Source: Prevotella sp. | Lineage (GTDB): Bacteria; Bacteroidota; Bacteroidia; Bacteroidales; Bacteroidaceae | Length of the DNA stretch: 48,205 nucleotides | Direction of reading: 5' to 3' | NCBI GenBank assembly: GCA_017615355.1 | Contig: JAGAAJ010000001.1 | Coordinates: 1-48,205 of the forward strand | Shown: piece by piece, positions 39,931 through 48,205 of the stretch | How positions within the stretch are numbered: position 1 is the stretch's first letter | How the letters are laid out: the number at the start of each line of letters is the position of its first letter | Notes under the pieces: generated by a model | What the model was told of the DNA's origin: nothing | The model's input: only the letters and a program-made list of their open reading frames with translations | Databases searched by the model: none | Position numbers and translations under genes: made by a program

Positions 39931-40005
39931 CTGCGGAGGCTCTTTAGCAAAATGCGGAGGCTCCGCAGATTTCTCCGGAGCCTCCGCAGCAAATTTTGGA
40001 GGCTG
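39931..40005. repeat. GGAGGCTCC repeat element with large hairpin
   Basis: The related element at 9771-9839 shares GCGGAGGCTCCGCAG and the GCAAA(A)TTTTGGAGGC end. Here TGCGGAGGCTCCG (39953-39965) and CGGAGCCTCCGCA (39976-39988) form a perfect 13-bp stem with a 10-base loop. It lies between two convergent stop codons (39894 and 40036) and is followed by TTTTTT, so it may serve as a terminator for the plus-strand genes. Confidence 0.8.
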
Positions 40006-40035
40006 CTTTTTTCAGCCGCCCCATTACATACTCGA

Positions 40036-42009
40036 CTACTCAGTCTTGCCGTTGAGCGAATAGATGTAGACGTTGCCTGAGAACTCGGGCGTCTCGTTGC
40101 CGTCCTTGTCCTTGTAGTTCACGAGCTTGCCACAGACGATGACCTCGTCGCCCGTCTTGATGGCGTTCTCGTCGGCAAATGCCTGATTGCCCAGGAACTT
40201 GGAACGGAAGCAGGTGACGAAGTTGGCGTCATTGCCGTCGTCGGAGATGTTGAACGTGGCATTGCCAAAGCTGGTGCTCACCTCCTTGATGCTGCTGATC
40301 TTGCCCTTGGCATAGTAGATGACGCCGTCGCTGGTGTTGCCTATTGCCTGGCACTTGGCCACGGCCTCGGCCACGGTGAAGGGGCTGGCGGCATCCTCGC
40401 CGTGAGTGGGGCCTTCATCAGGATTCTTGGCTTTCTCGAAAGCGAAGCAGGTGCCGCCGCAGATCTCGATGAGTCCGTTGTAGGTGGACTTGTAGCCAAT
40501 CATCGTGAGCTTGTCGCCCACCTCGATGCCGTTGGCGGCGATGAAGCCCTTCTGGGCATCACCCTTCGGAGCGCCCCAGCCGCTGTAGCAGCCGTAGACG
40601 TAGAGCTCGTTGGTGCCGTCGGTGAGATAGAGGTTACCATAGTCGTTGTCCTCGCCCTTGCTGTTCTTCAGCGAGCTGATGGTGCCGGTGACCATGTAGT
40701 AGGTCTCCTTGTCGTCGGGCTTGGCAAGGAATTCGGCAATCGTGACCTTGGTGACGCTGTACTTCAGCAGTTCAAAGGTGCCGCTGGTCATCTGCGGATT
40801 GTTGTTGTAGGCACCGCGCTTACCCACGACGGTAACCACATCGCCTACCTTGGCTCCCGACTCCTTGAAGCCGGCAGCACGATAGACGAGTGCCTGGCCT
40901 GAGTAGTCCTTGATGTAGAAGCTCTGGCCCTGGCTGTCGCCATCGTAGAGCTCAGTGACCACGCCGGTGATGCGGTACTGTGTGTCGCCCACCTCAGCAG
41001 CGAGGAAGTCGCTGACGGGAGCCTCGATGATGGCACCCAGCTGTACGAAGCTAAAGGCTGTGGTAGAGGAAGCGCTGCCATTGGTGCAGGAGAAGCTGAT
41101 GCTGGCTGAACGGTCGCCGCCGGCATTGGGCTCGATGGCGAAGGTGACGATGGCCGTGTCGGCAGGATTCTGCTCTACGGCTGTGGCTACGCCGCTGGTG
41201 ATACTCATATCCTTGTAGCGCACCCACGTATACTGGTCGTCAACCGTAGGCACGACGCCCTTGCCCTTGAAGGCCAGCTTGACAGCGAGTGTGCCGCCGT
41301 CGATGCCAATGGTGTCGGCGTTGGCCTCGATGATCTTCACCAGCGACTTCTTCACGTTGACAACGGTGACGTCGACCAGCTCGGCCTCACCCTTATAGGT
41401 GCTCTTGCCGCCCTCGACGGTAATTACGTCGCCCAGCTCGAGTCCCCAGCTGGCCAGGGGATAGTTCTGCAGCTTGCCTGTCTTGTCGGCCATACCGTAG
41501 ATCTGTATCTCGCCCGTCTCATCGGCAATGTAGCAGTTGCCGTATTTCTCGGCATTGGAAGCCCAGCGCACGATGGCACCTGTGACGCGAAAGGTCTTGC
41601 CGTCGGCACCATCGCAAGCCTCCTTGACGGTGACGGGCTCGACGACGGTCTCACCCTGCACCACATTGATCTCCTGCACGTTGCTGCCGCTGACAATCTT
41701 CAGCTTGGCCGTGCGGGCACCGTTGGCTGCTGTTGCGGTGAAGCTCATCACGCTCTCTCCGGCAGCACCCGATGTGGGACTGATGGTGAGCCAATCAGGA
41801 ATGGTGCTCGTTGCGTCGACAGCCCAGTCGGCACCTGCGCTGACAGTGATGTCGGTAGTGCCGCCCTCGGCAACGATGGAGACATAGGATGCCGATACGC
41901 GCAACTGGTCGTTGTAGCTGCGCTCAAAGTCATCGGAGCAGGCAGCGAGACCAATCATCGTCAAACAATAACAAATAACCGTTATTGCGGAGAATATCTT
42001 CTTGTTCAT
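40036..42009 (-). CDS. Surface lipoprotein with BACON and OB-fold domains
   Basis: The start at 42009 (MNKKIFSAITVICYCLTM) gives a signal peptide ending in the lipobox GLAAC; CSDDFE follows, fitting the surface-export signal. The protein is 657 aa. A BACON domain (about 30-115) begins SYVSIVAEGGTTDITVSAGADW and a second BACON-like part occurs near 240-330. Four OB-fold-like modules can be seen: VTVKEACDGADGKTFRVTG, FLAAEVGDTQYRITG, FLAKPDDKETYYMVTGTI and AVAKCQAIGNTSDGVIYYAKG, each followed by strand and GDxVTVxG. It starts 37 bases after the Oar-like receptor and is likely its surface partner. OB-folds of this class bind nucleic acid or sugars; which one cannot be decided here. Confidence 0.85.
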   Translation of the reverse strand: MNKKIFSAITVICYCLTMIGLAACSDDFERSYNDQLRVSASYVSIVAEGGTTDITVSAGADWAVDATSTIPDWLTISPTSGAAGESVMSFTATAANGARTAKLKIVSGSNVQEINVVQGETVVEPVTVKEACDGADGKTFRVTGAIVRWASNAEKYGNCYIADETGEIQIYGMADKTGKLQNYPLASWGLELGDVITVEGGKSTYKGEAELVDVTVVNVKKSLVKIIEANADTIGIDGGTLAVKLAFKGKGVVPTVDDQYTWVRYKDMSITSGVATAVEQNPADTAIVTFAIEPNAGGDRSASISFSCTNGSASSTTAFSFVQLGAIIEAPVSDFLAAEVGDTQYRITGVVTELYDGDSQGQSFYIKDYSGQALVYRAAGFKESGAKVGDVVTVVGKRGAYNNNPQMTSGTFELLKYSVTKVTIAEFLAKPDDKETYYMVTGTISSLKNSKGEDNDYGNLYLTDGTNELYVYGCYSGWGAPKGDAQKGFIAANGIEVGDKLTMIGYKSTYNGLIEICGGTCFAFEKAKNPDEGPTHGEDAASPFTVAEAVAKCQAIGNTSDGVIYYAKGKISSIKEVSTSFGNATFNISDDGNDANFVTCFRSKFLGNQAFADENAIKTGDEVIVCGKLVNYKDKDGNETPEFSGNVYIYSLNGKTE

Positions 42010-42046
42010 AGTCTTCATATTCAATGTTCTATCTTCAATTTTCAAT

Positions 42047-45000
42047 CTACTTCTTATCGCGCTTCTTGCCCTCGAACATGTACTTCAAGCCTATGCTGGC
42101 ATACCAGCACTGGCCAATGGCATGACTGGGCACCCACGTCTTGATGTTGCCATTGACGGCATTCGGAGTGGAGAAGACGGGATAGCCCTCGCTGTCGATG
42201 CTCTCGAACTTCAGAATGCGGCCAGAGTTGAGGTCGCTGTTCATATACTTCATCACGCCCCATGAGGAGTCGAAGAGGTTGAGCACATTCTTCACGTCGA
42301 GGCTGAGCTGCAGGTTGTGATAGGTATTGCCCACATTGAGGCAGAAGTCGTGCTTGTAGCTGAAGTCGATGCGGTGCACCCAAGGACTATAGACGCTGTA
42401 GGCCTCGGCATACTTGCCCTGCTGGTTCTTCAGATAGCTGTCGTGATGGACGAAATCCATATAACGCACGGCGTCGTCCTTGCTGGTGAAGCGGAAGTCG
42501 CCATTGGCCACCTCTATGTCGGTAGGCACGTAGACAAGGTCGTAGGAATTGCCGTCGCCGTTCATGTCGTTGGTGGTCATGTAGGAATAGTTGTATCCAC
42601 CACGCCAGGTCTCATAGATGAACGAATAGTGGTTGTTGCTCTTGTCGTTGATGGTGGCAGTGGCCACGATACGATCGGGTGTAACGTACTGCGAGTTGTG
42701 CAGCTGCAGGAAGTTAGGACCGTCAACAGAGGGGATGTAGGAGAATGCTGAAGAAGCGTTGCTACCCGGCATACCCGTCAGCTCCTTGTTAATGGTGCGG
42801 GTATAGGCAGCCATGAGGGTCAGCCACTCAGCAGGCTGTGCGTTCACGGTAAGGCTGGCCACAAGACCATAGCCCTTGGAAGTGTTGCTCAGCACATAGG
42901 CGTTGGGCATACTGGCCGTCTTGCCATCGGCACGCTCGTAGGTCAGCTTGTTTTCCTGATACATGGCACGCTGGTCGGCACCGTTCACACGGGCATAGCC
43001 GCTCACGTCGCGCAGGGCCCAGTTGGTCATGTAGACACCATTGATGGTCTTCTTGAACACAGCCTCGGCGGTGACACTAAGCGGGAAGGATGTGGGGAAG
43101 CTATAGTCGACAGCCAGCGACGACTTCCACTCCTGCGGCATCTTGAAGTCGGAGGCAATGGCGTTGACATCGCCAGCCAGGGTACCTTCCTCAGGAGTGA
43201 TAGTATTGGGGCCTAGGCCCTTGCTGATGATATAGTCTTTCAGGGCATCGCGGCTGGGATAGCCGTTGGCGTCGAGGATCATGCCGTTGGGGAAATACTC
43301 CTGCATATCGATCTTTGTGGCGCTGGAACCCGTTGCATTCCATTTGCCCACCAGCTGGAACATATTAGCATTGGTAGGCATGTTGGTGAAGAACACCAGA
43401 GGCAGACGTCCAAGGAAGAAGCCTGTGCCGCCACGTACCTTCAGCGACTTGTCGCCAAAGACATCCCAAGAGAAACCGACACGAGGCGATATGGTGACGG
43501 AGTTGTCGGGCCATTTGCCGGTGTCTACGCGTTTGCCGCCATAGTTGAGGTTGTAGATGGCGTTGTTGGTCATCAGGTCGCTGCTATTGAAGAAGAGCCC
43601 GTCAATACGGGTGCCAAGGGTAATCTTCAGGTTGTCGCGCACCTTCCAGTCATCCTGGGCATAGAGGCCGATCTGATTGAATTCCACACGCGATGCGGGT
43701 TTCTCCTCACCGTTGTAGCCGTAGGTAAGACAAACCACAGAAGGTGTGCGCTGCATGAGGAAGTCCTGCATCGAGTCGAAGCGGTAATAGCCTGTACCGT
43801 TACGCATGTACATATTGTCGGCCATCTGATACTCGAAGCTTGCGCCAGCCATGATGGTATGCTTGCCTAAATAATAGGTAATGTCGTCCTTGATGTTCAG
43901 GATGTTGTTGTGCACGGCATTGTTCCATGTGAACAACTCGTAACCCAAGGAGATGTAGTTGCCGCCGTCGCCGTCAAGGATGTCTATGAAGGGGAAGGGG
44001 GAGGAGTCAGAGTCACGTATGTCGTCGATCTTCGAATAGGTGGCCAGCAGCTGATTCGACAGGTTGTCGGCCAGGCGGCTGTTGAGGTCGAGAGCGAAGG
44101 TCTTCACATAGTTGTCCTGTGCGTAGAGTGAGCCGCGATAGGACATATTGTAAAGCGACATACGAGTATAGGGGAGTGTGCCGCCGTCAACAGAGTTGGA
44201 GGGATTTTTCCAAGTGCGGCTCTTTGTGTAGTTGTAGCGCAATGCCAGCTTATGCCTGTCATTGATGTTCCAGTCCAAGCGTGCCAAAGCCTTGTAGGTG
44301 TCGTTGTCAGTCGACCAGTCGTTGTAGGAGCCGGTGTTGTAGCCGTAGCGGTCACGTACAAAGTCTGAGACCGTCTGCAGGTCGGTGAGTGAGACACGTG
44401 AGAGGTAGTTGTCGGCATCGTAGTTGCCATACGTGGAACCCTTCCAGCGGTTCACCACAGTAGGCTGCTTCACCATTTCTCCACTGGCGAAGAAGAAGAG
44501 CTTGTTTTTGATGATGGGACCGCCAGCGGTAAAGCCCCACGTAGTGGTCTGACTCTTCTCGCGTGCACTCAGTATCTGCTCGCGCTCAACGGCGTCGCCG
44601 TGCATGTTCTCGTTGGTGTGGTAGACATAGGCCGAACCCTTGAACGTATTCGTACCCGACTTCGTGATAGCGTTAATGCCGCCTGCCGTGAAGTTGGTCT
44701 GTCGCACGTCATAGGGTGAGATAGTAACCTGCATCTCCTCGATAGCGTCGAGCGAGATAGGATTGCCACCACCAGGCAGGTTTTCGGTCAGGCCGAAGTT
44801 GTTGTTGAAATTGGCACCGTCAACCGTGAAGTTGGTGTACCTGCCGTTAGAACCTGAGAGGCTCATGCCGTTGCCGCCATAGGCAGAGAGGCGTGTCACC
44901 TCGCTGATGCCTCGGCTCACCGTGGGCAGGCTAAGGATCTGCTGACTGTTGATGTTCGTGGCAGCACCCATCTTCTCAGCTGAGAATTTGGATGCGCGGC

Positions 45001-45367
45001 CCGTCACGACGACCTCGGCCAAGTCGGTGGCATCTTCGGAAAGCTTCACCGGCAGGTTGTAGGTCTCGGCCAGCTGCAGCGTGATGTTACGCACAATCTT
45101 CGTCTGGTGACCGATGTAACTGATTGTCACGGAGTAAGGTCCGCCGGTACGCATACCCTGAATGGTAAACATACCGTCGATGTTGGTCACACCCGTATAG
45201 CGGGTACCCGAAGGCTCGTGCACGGCCACCACCGTGGCGCCGATAATTTCCTCACCACTGCCTTCGAGTGTCACCTTGCCGGCCATACTCGACGTGGTCA
45301 CCTGTGCCATTGCGCCCAGCGTCAGCGTGAGCAGCATGGCTACGAGTAGAAAGAATCTCTTTTGCAT
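42047..45367 (-). CDS. Oar-like TonB-dependent outer-membrane receptor
   Basis: Outer-membrane receptor of 1106 aa. The signal peptide (MQKRFFLLVAMLLTLTLGAMAQ) is followed by a carboxypeptidase-regulatory-like domain (about 25-110; GVTNIDGMFTIQGMRTGGPY, TISYIGHQT), a plug (VVVTGRASKFSAEKMG, GRYTNFTVDGANFNNNFG, AGGINAITKSGTN) and a long barrel. The plug pattern with FTVDGANFNN and ISPYDVRQ is that of the Oar group rather than SusC, and no SusD is beside it. The downstream OB-fold lipoprotein takes the partner position. A TAAATTTG -7 box lies 33 bases ahead of the start. Confidence 0.92.
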   Translation of the reverse strand: MQKRFFLLVAMLLTLTLGAMAQVTTSSMAGKVTLEGSGEEIIGATVVAVHEPSGTRYTGVTNIDGMFTIQGMRTGGPYSVTISYIGHQTKIVRNITLQLAETYNLPVKLSEDATDLAEVVVTGRASKFSAEKMGAATNINSQQILSLPTVSRGISEVTRLSAYGGNGMSLSGSNGRYTNFTVDGANFNNNFGLTENLPGGGNPISLDAIEEMQVTISPYDVRQTNFTAGGINAITKSGTNTFKGSAYVYHTNENMHGDAVEREQILSAREKSQTTTWGFTAGGPIIKNKLFFFASGEMVKQPTVVNRWKGSTYGNYDADNYLSRVSLTDLQTVSDFVRDRYGYNTGSYNDWSTDNDTYKALARLDWNINDRHKLALRYNYTKSRTWKNPSNSVDGGTLPYTRMSLYNMSYRGSLYAQDNYVKTFALDLNSRLADNLSNQLLATYSKIDDIRDSDSSPFPFIDILDGDGGNYISLGYELFTWNNAVHNNILNIKDDITYYLGKHTIMAGASFEYQMADNMYMRNGTGYYRFDSMQDFLMQRTPSVVCLTYGYNGEEKPASRVEFNQIGLYAQDDWKVRDNLKITLGTRIDGLFFNSSDLMTNNAIYNLNYGGKRVDTGKWPDNSVTISPRVGFSWDVFGDKSLKVRGGTGFFLGRLPLVFFTNMPTNANMFQLVGKWNATGSSATKIDMQEYFPNGMILDANGYPSRDALKDYIISKGLGPNTITPEEGTLAGDVNAIASDFKMPQEWKSSLAVDYSFPTSFPLSVTAEAVFKKTINGVYMTNWALRDVSGYARVNGADQRAMYQENKLTYERADGKTASMPNAYVLSNTSKGYGLVASLTVNAQPAEWLTLMAAYTRTINKELTGMPGSNASSAFSYIPSVDGPNFLQLHNSQYVTPDRIVATATINDKSNNHYSFIYETWRGGYNYSYMTTNDMNGDGNSYDLVYVPTDIEVANGDFRFTSKDDAVRYMDFVHHDSYLKNQQGKYAEAYSVYSPWVHRIDFSYKHDFCLNVGNTYHNLQLSLDVKNVLNLFDSSWGVMKYMNSDLNSGRILKFESIDSEGYPVFSTPNAVNGNIKTWVPSHAIGQCWYASIGLKYMFEGKKRDKK

Positions 45368-45399
45368 ATAAAATTATGAGTTAGTTGTGTTTTCGAGCG

Positions 45400-45407
45400 C
45401 AAATTTA
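45400..45407 (-). promoter_or_regulatory. Promoter -7 box of the Oar-like receptor
   Basis: TAAATTTG on the minus strand, 33 bases before the start at 45367. The -33 element is not clear. It would give the receptor and lipoprotein their own transcript separate from obgE. Confidence 0.5.
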
Positions 45408-45484
45408 AGAATAATTTTCGAAACAGAAACTATTTTTACAATTTTTTTCTGTCCCGTTGGAAAATGATGACTTTCGTTCAGAAA

Positions 45485-46654
45485 CTACTCGTCGTCGTCC
45501 AGATACTCCACGTCTTCGAGGTCTTCTATTTCGTCCTCGTCAATGTATTCGATGTCATCGTCGGCATCCTCATCGGCCAGCTCCTGGGCAAAGACCGACA
45601 TATCCTTGTCGCGATGCACCAGACGGTCGTCGGCCATGATGGTCTGAAGCTTGTTGCTCTCACTGTTCAGCTCGCTCCACAGCACGTCTTTCAGCTCGTC
45701 GAGATGGAAACCTGTTACGGCAGAGATGAACACAACGGGAAGGCCCTCCTCAGAAGGCAGCTGTTCACGCAGCATCTCCATCAGCTCTTCGTCCAGCAGG
45801 TCGCATTTCGTCACGGCCAGCACGCGCTGCTTCGACAGCAGCTCAGGGTTGAACTTGCGTAATTCGTCGATTAGGATGTGGTATTCGCGACTGATGTCGT
45901 CAGTGTCGCCAGGCACCATGAAGAGCAGCAGCGAGTTACGCTCAATGTGACGCAGGAAGCGCAGCCCCAGGCCGCGGCCCTCGGCAGCCCCCTCGATGAT
46001 ACCCGGGATGTCGGCCATCACAAATGACTTGTTGTCACGATAGCCCACAATACCCAGCGACGGCTCCATCGTGGTGAAGGGATAGTTGGCAATCTTCGGC
46101 TTGGCATTGCTCAGGGCCGATACCAGCGTCGACTTGCCCGCATTGGGGAAGCCCACGAGACCCACGTCGGCCAGCAGCTTCAGCTCCATGATAATCGTCA
46201 TCTCCTGTGCCGGCTCGCCAGGCTGGGCATAGCGCGGCGCCTGATTGGTGGCTGAGCGGAACTGGAAATTGCCCAAGCCGCCACGGCCGCCCTTCAGCAA
46301 CACGATCTCCTGTCCGTCGTAGGCCACGTCGCACACGAACTTGCCCGTTTCAGCGTTGTAGACAACCGTGCCAGGCGGCACGTCGATGTAGACATCCTTG
46401 CCGTCGGTGCCGTGACATTTGTCCTTGCCGCCGTTGCCGCCATGCTCGGCGAAGATATGGCGCTCGAACTTCAGGTGCAGCAGCGTCCAGAAATTATGGT
46501 TGCCACGCAGGATAATGCTGCCGCCCTTGCCGCCGTCGCCGCCGTCGGGTCCGCCGTTGGGGTTGTACTTCACATGGCGCAGGTGCATCGAGCCCCTGCC
46601 GCCCTTGCCCGACCGGCACAGAATCTTGACGTAGTCTACGAAATTAGATTCCAT
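45485..46654 (-). CDS. obgE: GTPase Obg/CgtA
   Basis: Ribosome-associated GTPase involved in large-subunit assembly and stress responses. The start at 46654 ([19 protein letters not shown]) is the typical Obg N-terminus; the longer frame extends into the gap after adk. The Gly-rich Obg fold follows ([27 protein letters not shown]). The G domain has GFPNAGKST (about 168-176), [17 protein letters not shown] and TKCD. The 389-aa protein ends in an acidic tail ([19 protein letters not shown]), which many Obg proteins have. It follows adk by 34 bases in the hpt-adk-obgE cluster. Confidence 0.97.
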   Translation of the reverse strand: MESNFVDYVKILCRSGKGGRGSMHLRHVKYNPNGGPDGGDGGKGGSIILRGNHNFWTLLHLKFERHIFAEHGGNGGKDKCHGTDGKDVYIDVPPGTVVYNAETGKFVCDVAYDGQEIVLLKGGRGGLGNFQFRSATNQAPRYAQPGEPAQEMTIIMELKLLADVGLVGFPNAGKSTLVSALSNAKPKIANYPFTTMEPSLGIVGYRDNKSFVMADIPGIIEGAAEGRGLGLRFLRHIERNSLLLFMVPGDTDDISREYHILIDELRKFNPELLSKQRVLAVTKCDLLDEELMEMLREQLPSEEGLPVVFISAVTGFHLDELKDVLWSELNSESNKLQTIMADDRLVHRDKDMSVFAQELADEDADDDIEYIDEDEIEDLEDVEYLDDDE

Positions 46655-46688
46655 AAAAGTCTCAGTATTTCTCGTTCGGAGAGTCGGA

Positions 46689-47261
46689 CTAGATGTTATC
46701 CACCACCTCGCAGATGTCTGCAAAAATGCGGTCTAACTCGCCCAAGCCGTTGATATGGTGGTGCAGGCCTTCCTGCTTGTACCATTCGATGAGGGGCTGC
46801 GTCTGCGAGTGGTAAACGACGAGACGCTTCTTGATGGTCTCCTCGTTGTCATCGGCACGGCCACTCTGCTGTCCGCGGAGGATGAGACGCTTCATCAGCT
46901 CATCCTCGGGCACATCGAGCTCCAACATCGCAGCCACCTTGTCGCCACGCTCGGCCAGCATATTCTTCAGCGCCTCTGCCTGCGGAATGGTGCGGGGAAA
47001 ACCGTCGAAGATGACACCCTTGTGGCCGCGGCCAAAGCCGTCGTAGACCGAGGCGAGGATGCTCACCATCAGCTCGTCGGGGATGAGCTGTCCCTGGTCG
47101 ATGTAGCCCTGAGCCGTCTTGCCCAGCTCCGTGCCTTTCTTGATCTCTGCTCGCAGCACGTCGCCAGTGCTGATGTGCTCCAGGCCGTATTTCTCAATGA
47201 GCTTGTCGCTCTGCGTTCCCTTGCCTGAGCCGGGAGCGCCGAATATCACGATGTTCTTCAT
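46689..47261 (-). CDS. adk: Adenylate kinase
   Basis: Interconverts AMP, ADP and ATP. I place the start at 47261 ([17 protein letters not shown]), the standard N-terminus, with the P-loop at residues 8-16. [18 protein letters not shown] and [24 protein letters not shown] follow. The 190-aa length and short LID are the small-LID type. The frame stays open upstream for 53 codons, back through LIPDVWYKGKEYRVEQNQVEQ to a nonamer repeat, so a longer form is possible. It lies between hpt and obgE on the same strand. Confidence 0.95.
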   Translation of the reverse strand: MKNIVIFGAPGSGKGTQSDKLIEKYGLEHISTGDVLRAEIKKGTELGKTAQGYIDQGQLIPDELMVSILASVYDGFGRGHKGVIFDGFPRTIPQAEALKNMLAERGDKVAAMLELDVPEDELMKRLILRGQQSGRADDNEETIKKRLVVYHSQTQPLIEWYKQEGLHHHINGLGELDRIFADICEVVDNI

Positions 47262-47391
47262 ATGGATATGTTGTTCTACTTGATTTTGTTCTACACGATA
47301 TTCCTTCCCCTTGTACCACACGTCGGGGATGAGGTCGCCCGGCTGAGCCGTCGTCTTCTCGCTGGGCAGATGAGGGAGTTTAACTATTCTC

Positions 47392-47445
47392 ATAGGGCTA
47401 ATTGGGCTTATGGGACTCATGGGACCAATGGGACCAATGAGTTAG
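47392..47445. repeat. Tandem nonamer array between hpt and adk
   Basis: Six 9-base units: ATAGGGCTA, ATTGGGCTT, ATGGGACTC, ATGGGACCA (twice) and ATGAGTTAG. The last unit contains the hpt stop codon (47442-47444, complement). On the minus strand the array is open in the adk frame and would read SPISPM-like repeats. Confidence 0.85.
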
Positions 47446-47978
47446 GGGACTAATGTATAGATGTCTTTCAGGCCGCGGGCAGCCTGGTCGTAGTCGAGGC
47501 CGTAGCCAAGGATAAACTCATTGGGAATCTTGAAGGCCACATACTTCAGGTCGAGCTCCACCTGCAACTTATCAGGCTTCACCAGCAAGGCGCAGACGCT
47601 GACCGAAGCGGGATTGCGGGTGCCCAGCGACTCAATCATTCGTTTCATAGTAAGACCTGTGTCGACGATGTCCTCCACGATGATGATATCACGTCCCGTC
47701 AGGTCTTCATTGATGCCCAGCACCTCCGTCACCTTGCCTGTCGAAGTGGTGCCCTGATAGCTGGCCAGTTTCACAAAGGAAATTTCACAGGGTATGGTCA
47801 TCTCGCGCATCAGATCGGCAGCGAAGATAAACGCACCGTTGAGCACGCCCAGCAGCAGCGGGTTTTTGCCCTCCAAATCGCGGCTGATTTCCTCTGCCAC
47901 AGCCTTCACTCTCTTCTTGATTTCTGCCTCTGGAATGGAAATCCGAAAGGTCTTGCCATTTACTTCTACTTGTTCCAT
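47442..47978 (-). CDS. hpt: Hypoxanthine phosphoribosyltransferase
   Basis: Purine salvage enzyme making IMP (or GMP) from hypoxanthine (or guanine) and PRPP. The start at 47978 (MEQVEVNGKTFRISIP) avoids the upstream frame, which would run through the promoter. The PRPP-binding motif is IIIVEDIVDTGLTM. GVLNGAFIFAADL, VKLASYQGTTSTGKV and the C-terminal VAFKIPNEFILGYGLDYDQ are typical. The length is 178 aa. It is first in the hpt-adk-obgE cluster; the TACTTTTG promoter box lies 26 bases upstream. Confidence 0.95.
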   Translation of the reverse strand: MEQVEVNGKTFRISIPEAEIKKRVKAVAEEISRDLEGKNPLLLGVLNGAFIFAADLMREMTIPCEISFVKLASYQGTTSTGKVTEVLGINEDLTGRDIIIVEDIVDTGLTMKRMIESLGTRNPASVSVCALLVKPDKLQVELDLKYVAFKIPNEFILGYGLDYDQAARGLKDIYTLVP

Positions 47979-48003
47979 AGTTTTTGTCGTTTCAAGTTTG
48001 CTG

Positions 48004-48062
48004 CAAAAGTACGAAAAAAATAGTGAAAATAGCAAAGAAATGCAAACTTTTTTGTACTTTTG
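48004..48062. promoter_or_regulatory. Divergent promoters for hpt and the YjeF-like gene
   Basis: On the minus strand TACTTTTG (48004-48011) has a TTTG 21 bases away (48033-48036). On the plus strand TACTTTTG (48055-48062) ends only 7 bases before the ATG at 48070, so that transcript would have almost no leader. Confidence 0.55.
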
Positions 48063-48069
48063 CAGCGCT

Positions 48070-48205
48070 ATGAAGATATTTACCGCTGCTCAGATTAAAG
48101 AATTAGACAAATATACCATCGAGCATGAGCCCGTTAAGTCCATTGACCTCATGGAACGTGCTGCCCGTGCCCTCACCTCAGCCATTACTTCCAGATGGAA
48201 TTCCA
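48070..48205 (+). CDS. nnrE: NAD(P)H-hydrate epimerase (YjeF family), partial
   Basis: The first 45 codons only: MKIFTAAQIKELDKYTIEHE then SIDLMERAARAL, which is the characteristic opening of YjeF N-terminal domains (epimerase of damaged NAD(P)H hydrates). Whether a C-terminal NnrD dehydratase domain is fused, as is common, cannot be seen because the gene leaves the window. Confidence 0.8.
   Translation, partial: MKIFTAAQIKELDKYTIEHEPVKSIDLMERAARALTSAITSRWNS

Overview
The window looks like a chromosome segment from a Prevotella-type member of the Bacteroidales. The evidence is a SusC/SusD pair, an Oar-like TonB receptor, surface lipoproteins with an acidic stretch just after the lipidated cysteine, a trp operon in the order trpB-trpE, BspA-type leucine-rich repeats, and the Bacteroidetes promoter pattern (TTTG, about 19-21 bases, TAnnTTTG) ahead of many genes instead of sigma-70 boxes. 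No rRNA, tRNA, CRISPR array, transposase or prophage was seen.

Layout. 1-2431 (minus): start of a trp operon, with promoter, a 16-residue leader peptide containing three consecutive Trp codons, an intrinsic terminator, trpB, and trpE cut by the window edge. 2555-9423 (minus): susC-susD-lipoprotein operon for glycan import, ending in a terminator. 9965-11260 (plus): secreted DUF2264 protein, convergent with dnaE (11373-15098, minus). A ydfG-like dehydrogenase lies upstream of dnaE. 16148-31785 (plus): three giant secreted modular proteins (1337, 1365 and 2328 aa) with related C-terminal tags that resemble a shortened type IX secretion signal, and a 68-residue acidic-tailed small protein between the first two. 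32023-34404: GH127-like beta-L-arabinofuranosidase. 34432-35697: short ComEC-like membrane protein overlapping the convergent rseP. Then dxr (minus), mtnN and a YjjG-like phosphatase (plus), an Oar-like receptor with an OB-fold/BACON lipoprotein (minus), obgE, adk and hpt (minus), and the first codons of a YjeF/NnrE protein (plus).

Together the genes describe a glycan-feeding, host- or fibre-associated anaerobe: SusCD import, arabinofuranosidase and DUF2264 hydrolase candidates, and large adhesin-like surface proteins, set among housekeeping genes.

Most notable: (1) a textbook-looking trp attenuator in a Bacteroidetes; (2) several families of short palindromic or tandem repeats, some sitting inside protein genes and read in different frames without breaking them (trpE, mtnN, the YjjG-like gene, the GH127 gene and the 2328-aa protein); (3) an eight-G tract in the signal-peptide codons of the first giant protein, a candidate phase-variation switch; (4) the locus of tagged giant proteins plus small acidic protein, whose function I cannot name.
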